DNA of 11,791 nt from an uncultured Actinoplanes sp. (GTDB lineage Bacteria; Actinomycetota; Actinomycetes; Mycobacteriales; Micromonosporaceae). The notes under the pieces were generated by a model. It saw nothing but the letters and a program-made list of their open reading frames with translations, made no database searches and was not told where the DNA came from. Where the stretch lies: positions 1-11,791 of the forward strand of contig CAKUMG010000091.1 in the NCBI GenBank assembly GCA_934667465.1. Reading direction: 5' to 3'. Below are positions 6,884 through 11,791 of this stretch, one piece after another (the first letter of the stretch is position 1; each line of letters opens with the position of its first letter). A program made the position numbers and the translations under genes.

Positions 6884-6892
6884 TGCGCAACC

Positions 6893-7597
6893 GTGACGCA
6901 GGAGACGCCCGGCCCGGCCGACGAGACGGCACCCGTCGGGCGCGGCCCGCGCCGTCACGTCCGGAAGCTGGTCATCGGCTACTTCGCGGGCGGGCTGGCG
7001 CTGCTGCTCGCGGGCACGGTGGCGGTCGTCTACCTGACCGTGCGGGCTTTGCAGGAGCAGCCGCCCACCGACACGTACGCGAGCGTCCCCCGCAGCAGCC
7101 GGCCCAGCGGATCGGCGGGTGGCCGGCCGGGCGCGTCCCCCGAGCCGAGCGCGGTGGCCGAGCCGAGCGGGCCGCTGCGGGCCCGGTTCGGTCCGCGGAA
7201 GCTGCGCGACGGTCAGTCCCTCGTCCTCGACGGGGAGGAGGACGCGCGGTTCCAGATCACGCTCAAGGCCGGCAAGTTCCGGGCGGGCGCGTGTAACCCG
7301 TACAGCGTCAAGCCCAAGAACGGCGGTTATCTGCCGGTCAAGCTGACCCTGAAGGTGCTCGAGGGCGAGCCGGAGGTCAGCGAGTTCTCGTTCCGCTACC
7401 AGACCGACGACGGCGAATGGCTCAACTCCGTCGGCGGCAGCGGCTGCGACGGCGACGACCATCTGGGCTTCTTCCGCAGGCAGTCGGTGGGCCGCACGTA
7501 CACCTCGACTGTCGTCTTCGACGTGCCGCGCCGCGCGGGCGAGATCGTGTTCGTCTACCCGCTGCTGGACGTCGCCGCAGAGTGGCAGCTCAAGTAG
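6893..7597 (+). CDS. Membrane-anchored extracytoplasmic protein, possibly DUF4352-like
   Basis: A 234-residue protein starting at GTG. A basic cytoplasmic tail (GRGPRRHVRK, 16-25) is followed by one transmembrane helix (about 26-51), a Ser/Pro/Gly-rich spacer (about 56-98) and a beta-rich outer domain (about 100-234). The outer domain has DGEEDARFQITLKAGKFRAG (113-132), YLPVKLTLKVLEGEPEVSEF (146-165) and two cysteines, C134 and C185, that could form a disulfide. The layout resembles actinobacterial proteins with a telokin-like DUF4352 domain, but this is a weak assignment and no function follows from it. A 9-bp-stem hairpin after the stop separates it from the lipoprotein gene, so it may be its own transcript, although all three genes from here to 9892 point the same way and encode surface components. 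Confidence 0.85.
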   Translation: MTQETPGPADETAPVGRGPRRHVRKLVIGYFAGGLALLLAGTVAVVYLTVRALQEQPPTDTYASVPRSSRPSGSAGGRPGASPEPSAVAEPSGPLRARFGPRKLRDGQSLVLDGEEDARFQITLKAGKFRAGACNPYSVKPKNGGYLPVKLTLKVLEGEPEVSEFSFRYQTDDGEWLNSVGGSGCDGDDHLGFFRRQSVGRTYTSTVVFDVPRRAGEIVFVYPLLDVAAEWQLK

Positions 7598-7616
7598 GAC
7601 CGCGGAGCGGCAACTC

Positions 7617-7652
7617 GAGCAGGGCAGCTCAAGGGGGGCTCCAGCCCTGCTC
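7617..7652 (+). terminator. Hairpin between the membrane-anchored protein and the lipoprotein gene
   Basis: GAGCAGGGC (7617-7625) and GCCCTGCTC (7644-7652) form a perfect 9-bp stem with an 18-base loop that can partly pair. It starts 20 nt after the upstream stop. There is no T-tract; it may terminate or attenuate. The 108 bp from here to the TTG start hold no other feature apart from the Shine-Dalgarno. Confidence 0.45.
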
Positions 7653-7748
7653 ATGGTTCGGCACCGCCGCGGAAGGAAGGCTCAACTGCCGGGGGCGCCC
7701 GCCGACGTGCGTGCTGAACCCTGGCCGTACGGGCCGGATCCTCCACGC

Positions 7749-7754
7749 GAAGGG
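7749..7754 (+). promoter_or_regulatory. Ribosome binding site for the TTG start at 7761
   Basis: GAAGGG lies 6 nt before TTG 7761. It selects the TTG codon as the start, giving a well-formed lipoprotein signal. Confidence 0.55.
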
Positions 7755-7760
7755 CCCCCA

Positions 7761-8381
7761 TTGCGCCTTCCCCGAAGTGTGACCGCCGGCCTGGCAGCCG
7801 CCGTGCTCTGCGGCAGCCTGAGCGGTTGCGCCAGCCTCAAGGAGATCACCAGCAGCAGCAAGCCGCTGCTCGGTGAGAAGCCGGCCGCCGCCCCGAAGGC
7901 GACGCCGTCCCCGTCGGCGGCCGTCGCGGCGCAGGCGAAGCGCCGCAGCGGCCCGCTGGACACCGGCACGGTGACGCACCGCGTCGACCAGGGTGACTTC
8001 TCGGTCAAGCTGACCTACTGGACGGCCGACAACGCCAAGGAGTACACGGCGGAGTCGCTCAAGACCATCAACGTCGCCGCCCACATCGAGGACACCGACA
8101 GCAAGAAGCGGATCACCGTCAGCACGTTCCAGGTGACCCAGGACGACGGCACGAAGCGGGCCGAGGCGGCCACCGACAGCGGCAAGTTCGACGTCACGCC
8201 GCCGTACCCGTACAACACCGTGGTCGTGGTTCCCGCGGCGACCGCCGGCGCCACCGAGCTCACGCTGACCGTACGGCTGGATCTGCTGGTGGAGACCGCC
8301 CACAAGTCGGACAGCTACTACCGCTCGACCGCCCTCGACACCCTGACCCTGCCGCTGCTCACGGATGGTGCCAGCCGATGA
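7761..8381 (+). CDS. Secreted lipoprotein, translationally coupled to a glycosyltransferase
   Basis: A 206-residue lipoprotein initiated at TTG. MRLPRSVTAGLAAAVLCGSL leads into the lipobox LSGC, with Cys23 as the lipidated residue. A charged and Ala/Pro/Ser linker (about 24-65) is followed by a beta-rich domain (about 70-206) with DFSVKLTYWTADNAKEYTAE (79-98), TINVAAHIEDTDSKKRITVS (102-121), a YPYNTVVVVPAA strand and LTLTVRLDLLVET. No enzyme motif or named family is recognised. The frame stays open further upstream to ATG 7653, but those residues are Arg/Pro-rich with no ribosome site and would bury the signal peptide; GTG 7779 would remove its basic end. The stop overlaps the next start (ATGA, 8378-8381), so the product is probably made together with the family 2 glycosyltransferase and may assist synthesis or export of its glycan at the outer face of the membrane. 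Confidence 0.87.
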   Translation: MRLPRSVTAGLAAAVLCGSLSGCASLKEITSSSKPLLGEKPAAAPKATPSPSAAVAAQAKRRSGPLDTGTVTHRVDQGDFSVKLTYWTADNAKEYTAESLKTINVAAHIEDTDSKKRITVSTFQVTQDDGTKRAEAATDSGKFDVTPPYPYNTVVVVPAATAGATELTLTVRLDLLVETAHKSDSYYRSTALDTLTLPLLTDGASR

Positions 8382-9892
8382 CCGAGTCCAGCCCCGGCCT
8401 GCGCCGGGCCACCGACCGCCAGATCCTGCTGCCGCGCAGCGCCAAGGCCGGCCCGCTCGCGCTGCCGCCGGCCGTGCCGCAGCTGATCGAGCTGGAGGCC
8501 GTCGAGACGGTGTCCGGCGAGATCGCCTCCGCGGCCGCCGCCACGCCCCGGCACGCCACCATCAGCTGCATCATCCCCTGCTACAACGAGCAGGAGACGA
8601 TCGCCGACGTCCTGCGCAGCATCCTGGCGCAGACCCGGCTGCCCAACGTCATCCACGTCATCATCAACAACACCGACGACGACACCCCCGAGATCGCCCG
8701 CGGCTTCGAGGGCCGGCACACCCGGACCGTCAAGGGCGAGGAGTTCGTCACCACGGTCCACGTGCACGACATGGGCGTGAACCCGGACAAGAAGGTCGGT
8801 GCGCTCAACTACGGCTACTTCCTGTCCCGCGGCTTCGACTACATCCTCGGCGTGGACGGCGACACCACGCTGGCCCGCGACACCGTCGAGCGACTCGAGC
8901 TGGAGATGACCGACGACCCGCGGATCGGCGGGCTCAGCGCGATCTACAGCATCGACAAGAGCCGCTACAAGGGGCTGATGGCGCGCTTCCTCATCGCCGG
9001 GCAGCGGGCGCAGTTCGGCGCGTTCAACATGGACAACCTGCTGCGCGGGCGCAACATGGCCGTGCTGGGCGGGCAGTGCAGCCTGTTCAGCGTGCGCGCC
9101 CTCGAGACGGTGATGATCCGCCACCACCAGCAGGCGCCCTGGGTCCGCGACAGCGAGGTGGAGGACAGCAAGCTGTCGCTCCAGATCAAGGACGCGGGTT
9201 ACAGCACCAAGATCAGTGCTTCCGCGTACGCCTTCGTCGGCCCGATGACGAACCTGCGCGCGCTGCACGGCCAGCAGGTCAAGTGGAACTTCGGCGCCAT
9301 CGACCTGTTCTGGCCCGGCCAGCGGGGCGACAACAAGGGCCAGCCGCTGCACCCGAACCTGCGGCTGCGCTGGTACGAGAACATTGCCATGATCTTCAAC
9401 ATCGGCTCGCGGCTGGGCTTCCTGCTGCTGCTGGTGGCGGCGCTGTCCATCGACGCGTTCGTGTTCAACCCGATCTGGCTGATCCCGCCGGCCGTCGCGG
9501 CGCTGCTCAACCTGCGCCTGGCGCTGGCGATGAAGGACAAGAGCGCCTCCGACATCCTGTACGCCGCGCTGATGTTCCCCGCGGAGCTGTACATGTGGAT
9601 CCGGATGGGCCACTTCCTGTCCGCCTGGACCCAGTTCCTCGCCCAGACCGACAAGGACAACTGGGCCGCCCAGGCGAACGCCGAGAAGGGCAAGGGCTCC
9701 GCCTATGTGATGCCGCTGGTGGTCCTGCTCGCCGTCCTCGGCGGGGCGATCTACGCCTGGTTCCAGCAGAGCGTGGCGGTGCAGTCGGCGATCCTGTCGC
9801 TGGGCTGGCCGATCCTCTACATCTTCACCATCGCGCAGACCGTCTTCATGCTGCGCAAGCTGGTCCGCCGCCACCGTGGTTTCAGCGTCTGA
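8378..9892 (+). CDS. Membrane family 2 glycosyltransferase, processive (cellulose/chitin/hyaluronan synthase-like)
   Basis: A 504-residue GT-A fold enzyme expected to use a nucleotide-sugar in the cytoplasm and extend, perhaps also extrude, a polysaccharide. ISCIIPCYNEQETIADVL (62-79) is the nucleotide-binding strand. VDGD (159-162) carries the DxD metal ligands, VED (261-263) supplies the catalytic Asp, and QQVKW (299-303) corresponds to the QxxRW motif of processive synthases with Lys for Arg. Five probable membrane helices follow (about 345-362, 364-385, 392-416, 443-463, 467-493). Unlike BcsA or HasA there is no helix before the catalytic domain and no PilZ domain, so no c-di-GMP control is apparent; a 58-residue cytoplasmic lead takes its place. 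It is coupled by a 4-bp overlap to the lipoprotein gene and is followed by a strong hairpin. Sugar and polymer cannot be deduced. Confidence 0.92.
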   Translation: MTESSPGLRRATDRQILLPRSAKAGPLALPPAVPQLIELEAVETVSGEIASAAAATPRHATISCIIPCYNEQETIADVLRSILAQTRLPNVIHVIINNTDDDTPEIARGFEGRHTRTVKGEEFVTTVHVHDMGVNPDKKVGALNYGYFLSRGFDYILGVDGDTTLARDTVERLELEMTDDPRIGGLSAIYSIDKSRYKGLMARFLIAGQRAQFGAFNMDNLLRGRNMAVLGGQCSLFSVRALETVMIRHHQQAPWVRDSEVEDSKLSLQIKDAGYSTKISASAYAFVGPMTNLRALHGQQVKWNFGAIDLFWPGQRGDNKGQPLHPNLRLRWYENIAMIFNIGSRLGFLLLLVAALSIDAFVFNPIWLIPPAVAALLNLRLALAMKDKSASDILYAALMFPAELYMWIRMGHFLSAWTQFLAQTDKDNWAAQANAEKGKGSAYVMPLVVLLAVLGGAIYAWFQQSVAVQSAILSLGWPILYIFTIAQTVFMLRKLVRRHRGFSV

Positions 9893-9912
9893 CCTGCGCC
9901 CGTACGCACCCC

Positions 9913-9940
9913 GCCCGGCCGATCCCCCGATCGGCCGGGC
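9913..9940. terminator. Strong hairpin between convergent genes (bidirectional terminator)
   Basis: GCCCGGCCGATC (9913-9924) and GATCGGCCGGGC (9929-9940) form a perfect 12-bp stem with a CCCC loop. It lies 20 nt after the glycosyltransferase stop and 63 nt from the stop of the converging oxidoreductase gene, so it can serve both. No T-tract is present on either strand. Confidence 0.75.
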
Positions 9941-10003
9941 ATCGTGCCGTCCGGGGCCCCTGTCACGCATCTCATCAGGCGCGCGCGGACCTGCGGCGGC
10001 ACC

Positions 10004-10414
10004 TCACTGCTCCTTGAGCGCGCCCCAGCCGTGCCAGCGCTCGACCGTCAGCCAGGTGCTGACGCGCGGGCTCGTGCGGTTGGGGTAGGCGTCGCCTGTG
10101 TAGTGCCGCGACAGGCGGTCGATGCCGGCCAGGCCCTCGTCGTCGGTGATCTCCGTGATGGTGCCCTGCAGGCTGACGTGGGTGTACCAGTCGCCGGAGG
10201 CGAGCACGGTCAGCGACACCCGGGGGTCGTTGCGCAGGTGCTTGAGGCGGGCGCGGGTCGCGTCGAGGTTGAGCAGGACCCGGCCGTCGTCCTCGAGCAG
10301 GTACCAGGTGGCGACGGTCACCGGGCGGCCGTCGGCGGCGAGGGTGGCCATGACGGCGGGGTTCGGCTGCCGCAACAGCTCGGTGACCTGCGGCGGAAGC
10401 GGTGTGGAAGGCAT
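10004..10414 (-). CDS. PPOX-class F420/flavin-dependent oxidoreductase (Rv1155-like)
   Basis: A small split-barrel protein of 136 residues in the pyridoxamine-5'-phosphate-oxidase-like superfamily, in the branch whose actinobacterial members generally bind F420 or FMN and reduce small molecules. Seen in order: LLRQPNPAVMATLAADGRPV (13-32), TVATWYLLEDDGRVLLNLDA (33-52), TRARLKHLRNDPRVSLTV (53-70), WYTHVSLQGTITEITDD (76-92), and the C-terminal YPNRTSPRVSTWLTVERWHGWG (110-131). Length and pattern fit a complete member. Whether the cofactor is F420, FMN or heme cannot be settled by eye. The start at 10414 is supported by TAGGCT exactly where a transcript would begin on the A of the ATG, with no Shine-Dalgarno. 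It converges on the glycosyltransferase gene. Confidence 0.9.
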   Translation of the reverse strand: MPSTPLPPQVTELLRQPNPAVMATLAADGRPVTVATWYLLEDDGRVLLNLDATRARLKHLRNDPRVSLTVLASGDWYTHVSLQGTITEITDDEGLAGIDRLSRHYTGDAYPNRTSPRVSTWLTVERWHGWGALKEQ

Positions 10415-10420
10415 GCGCCC

Positions 10421-10426
10421 AGCCTA
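10421..10426 (-). promoter_or_regulatory. -10 box TAGGCT for leaderless transcription of the PPOX gene
   Basis: On the minus strand TAGGCT lies 6 nt before the ATG at 10414 and predicts transcription from the A of that codon. No ribosome binding site is present. Confidence 0.5.
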
Positions 10427-10449
10427 GATCAAGGCGCCGGACCCGGCCC

Positions 10450-10578
10450 GGAACGCGGCGGGCTCAGATCACGGGCTCGGCGCCGCCGTGGAAGGCGGCG
10501 GCCCGGATCACGGCTCGGCGCCGTCGCGGAAGGCAGCGGCCTGAATCACGGCTCGGCGCCGTCGCGGAACGCGGCGGC
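10450..10578. repeat. Tandem 38-40 bp repeat array covering the 3' end of the LysR gene
   Basis: Three units begin at 10450, 10490 and 10528 (40, 38 and 38 bp), and 13 bp of a fourth begin at 10566. Each full unit carries a near-identical GATCACGGCTCGGCGCCG-type core. Read on the minus strand, the units repeat the codons for AAAFRDGAEP and a stop: the real one ends at 10546, a perfect peptide copy ends with a stop at 10508, and a diverged AAAFHGGAEP copy lies around 10469-10500. The array fills the space between the LysR stop and the start of the PPOX gene, which otherwise holds only that gene's promoter. Confidence 0.85.
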
Positions 10579-11415
10579 GGCGATGCGGGCGAAGGAGCGG
10601 ATCACCGGGCTCTCCCGCGCCGCCGGCCACGCCACGACCAGCGGGCTGGGCGGCATGTCGGTCAGCGGCACCCAGGCGAGCCCCGCGGGCAGGGCGTGGG
10701 TGCGCGGCGCGATCCCGGCCGAGCCGTTCCAGAGCACCGCCTGCAGACACTCCCCGACCGTACGCACGGTCAGTCCCGCGGGCCGCTCACCCGGCCGGGC
10801 GGCGCCGTTCCAGTAGGCGCGCCACGCCGGGTCGGTGCCCTCCGGCAGCTGGAACCAGGGCCGGCCGGCGAGGTCGGCCAGGCGCAGCGTCTCCCGCCCG
10901 GCGAGCGGGTCACCGGCGCGCAGGACGGCGCCGACCGGGTCGCGGCGCAGCTCCCGTACGCGCAGCCCTCCGGTGTCGAACGGCGTGCGGGTCAGCGCCA
11001 CGTCGGCCGTGCCGCCGCGCAGCCCGGCGCTCGGGTCGGTGAAGTCGGTCTCGCGGAACCGGATCGCGATGTCGGGGTGGTGCCGCCGGAACGCCGCGGC
11101 GAGCCGGGCGCCGGCCTCGCCGCCGTCGCCGAGCGTGCCGATGGTGAGCGTCACGTCGGCGGCGGCCGTGACCCGGGCGCGGAGCCGATCGGCGCGTTCC
11201 AGCAGCTCGCCGGCCTCGTCGTAGAGGGCCGCGCCCGCGGGGGTCAGCGCGACACCCGCGGCCGAGCGGTGCAGCAGCGCGACGCCGAGGTCGGTCTCGA
11301 GCTGCCGGATCGCGCGGCTCAGCGGCGGCTGGGTCATGTGCAACCGGGCCGCGGCCCGCCCGTAGTGCCGCTCCTCGGCGACGGCCCGGAAATAGCGCAG
11401 CAGGCGAAGCTCCAT
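10546..11415 (-). CDS. LysR-type transcriptional regulator
   Basis: A 289-residue LTTR. The winged-helix domain is MELRLLRYFRAVAEERHYGR (1-20), ARLHMTQPPLSRAIRQLETD (23-42), GVALLHRSAAGVALTPAGAAL (44-64), then a linker helix. The effector domain runs from about 88 to 280 (LTIGTLGDGGEAGARLAAAF onwards). The start at ATG 11415 is the usual LTTR N-terminus; an upstream in-frame ATG at 11499 would add 28 untypical residues, and GTG 11418 is a close alternative. A TATCGT -10 eight bases upstream suggests a leaderless or nearly leaderless message. It is divergent from a DoxX-family gene 82 bp away, with a T-N11-A palindrome between, the classic layout for a regulator controlling its neighbour and itself. 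Its last residues, FRDGAEP, come from a tandem repeat that continues past the stop, so the extreme C-terminus may be variable. The inducer is unknown. Confidence 0.93.
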   Translation of the reverse strand: MELRLLRYFRAVAEERHYGRAAARLHMTQPPLSRAIRQLETDLGVALLHRSAAGVALTPAGAALYDEAGELLERADRLRARVTAAADVTLTIGTLGDGGEAGARLAAAFRRHHPDIAIRFRETDFTDPSAGLRGGTADVALTRTPFDTGGLRVRELRRDPVGAVLRAGDPLAGRETLRLADLAGRPWFQLPEGTDPAWRAYWNGAARPGERPAGLTVRTVGECLQAVLWNGSAGIAPRTHALPAGLAWVPLTDMPPSPLVVAWPAARESPVIRSFARIAAAAFRDGAEP

Positions 11416-11423
11416 CACCAGCG

Positions 11424-11429
11424 ACGATA
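11424..11429 (-). promoter_or_regulatory. -10 box TATCGT of the LysR gene
   Basis: On the minus strand TATCGT fits TANNNT and predicts a start at 11417, two bases before ATG 11415 and just inside GTG 11418. It overlaps the palindrome at 11428-11440, so occupancy of that site would block this promoter. Confidence 0.45.
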
Positions 11430-11440
11430 CCCGGCGGGTA
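11428..11440. promoter_or_regulatory. LysR-box candidate (T-N11-A palindrome)
   Basis: TACCCGGCGGGTA has perfect 6-bp arms around a central G and matches the T-N11-A rule for LysR-type binding sites. It lies in the 82-bp divergent gap, on top of the regulator's own -10 box and about 60 bp upstream of the DoxX start, consistent with autorepression and control of the neighbour. Confidence 0.6.
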
Positions 11441-11497
11441 CCGGGCCTGCGGAACAGGTCTTGGACGCCGCCCGGGCCCGTCGCCGAGAGTCGGTGC

Positions 11498-11791
11498 ATG
11501 AAGAAGATCGCCTACTGGGTCGTCGCCGGCCTGCTCGCCGCGTTCATGCTCTACTCCGGGGGGATCAAGGTCCTCCAGGACAAGGAGCAGCTGATGACCA
11601 TGATGGCGTGGGTCGAAGACATGCCCATGCCCCTGGTACGCACGATCGGCGTGCTGGAACTGCTCGGCGCGGCCGGCCTGATCCTGCCCCGCCTCACGGG
11701 GATCGCGCCGGTGCTCTCCGTCGCCGCCGCGGCCGGCCTCGCCGTGATCCAGGTCGGCGGGCTCGTCACCCACCTCTCCCGCGGCGAGACC
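11498..11791 (+). CDS. DoxX-family membrane protein, cut by the right edge
   Basis: Small polytopic membrane protein of the DoxX/DoxX-like family; 98 codons are visible and the frame is still open at the edge (typical total about 115-140 residues, so most is present). MKKIAYWVVAGLLAAFMLYS (1-20) is the first helix, followed by GGIKVLQDKEQLMTMMAW (21-38), the family-typical RTIGVLELLGAAGLILPRL (48-66), a third helix PVLSVAAAAGLAVIQVGGLV (71-90) and THLSRGE. Members are associated with quinone or redox and thiol-stress functions in some bacteria, but many have no tested role. It is divergent from a LysR-type regulator with a T-N11-A site between them, so it is the likely regulated target. A weak GAGAG lies seven bases before the ATG; TTGGAC at 11461-11466 is a possible -35 box. 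Confidence 0.88.
   Translation, partial: MKKIAYWVVAGLLAAFMLYSGGIKVLQDKEQLMTMMAWVEDMPMPLVRTIGVLELLGAAGLILPRLTGIAPVLSVAAAAGLAVIQVGGLVTHLSRGET

Noticed and set aside
7653..7760. Longer lipoprotein start at ATG 7653
   Set aside because: The extra 36 residues are Arg/Pro-rich, would bury the lipoprotein signal, start at the foot of a hairpin and have no ribosome site; TTG 7761 has GAAGGG six bases upstream.
8318..10017. Two 550-codon open frames, one on each strand, over the glycosyltransferase gene
   Set aside because: Both are compositional shadows of the GT2 gene, whose motifs are all in the 8378-9892 frame. Neither resembles a protein.
11416..11499. Longer LysR start at ATG 11499
   Set aside because: It would add 28 residues before the standard MELRLLRYF N-terminus and overlap the DoxX start; the -10 and LysR box lie within this stretch.
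1..11791. CRISPR array, tRNA, rRNA, insertion sequence, phage or toxin-antitoxin/defence genes
   Set aside because: No spaced repeats with unique spacers, no cloverleaf-like segment, no transposase or integrase motifs and no defence-family protein were seen on either strand. The only multi-copy arrays are the short tandem repeats listed.

Overview
The window is very GC-rich, uses mostly G or C at third codon positions, and carries typical actinomycete gene families: phosphoketolase, a PPOX-type F420/flavin oxidoreductase, a YdeI-like protein, a solitary maltokinase-cap protein and a subtilase with an Ala/Pro/Ser-rich linker. Several genes seem to be transcribed without a leader. Together this points to an actinomycete, most likely in or near Micromonosporaceae (Actinoplanes-like). 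The genus is an inference from style, not from a marker gene.

Layout: (1) Bases 1-3110 hold a divergent sugar-phosphate pair. The N-terminal 446 codons of a phosphoketolase read leftward and a complete FGGY carbohydrate kinase reads rightward. The 149 bp between them contain a perfect 8+8 bp inverted repeat that could control both. If the kinase makes xylulose 5-phosphate, the phosphoketolase would cleave it to acetyl phosphate and glyceraldehyde 3-phosphate, giving a short pentose-to-acetyl-phosphate route. (2) A perfect 15-bp-stem hairpin follows the kinase, then a small YdeI/OmpD-associated family gene (3175-3777). That gene converges, 10 nt apart, on a secreted S8 subtilase (3788-5827, minus). 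(3) The 313 bp upstream of the subtilase contain a 52-codon relic of an MFS exporter, cut at both ends. (4) A stand-alone maltokinase N-terminal-cap protein (6141-6761, minus) is divergent from a membrane-anchored extracytoplasmic protein (6893-7597). A 17-bp palindrome lies between them.

(5) A lipoprotein gene (TTG start at 7761) overlaps by 4 bp a processive-type family 2 glycosyltransferase (8378-9892), forming a two-gene surface-glycan unit. It ends in a strong 12-bp-stem hairpin shared with the converging PPOX oxidoreductase gene (10004-10414, minus). (6) A LysR-type regulator (10546-11415, minus) is divergent from a DoxX-family membrane protein that runs off the right edge. Between them is a T-N11-A palindrome overlapping the regulator's own -10 box. 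The last codons and stop of the LysR gene belong to a 38-40 bp tandem repeat array that continues past the gene.

No CRISPR array, tRNA, rRNA, insertion sequence, phage gene or recognisable defence system was seen. The most interesting signals are the decayed MFS relic, the repeat array built from a gene's 3' end and stop codon, the three palindromic operator candidates, the set of leaderless promoters with TANNNT 6-8 nt before the start codon, and the lipoprotein/glycosyltransferase pair.
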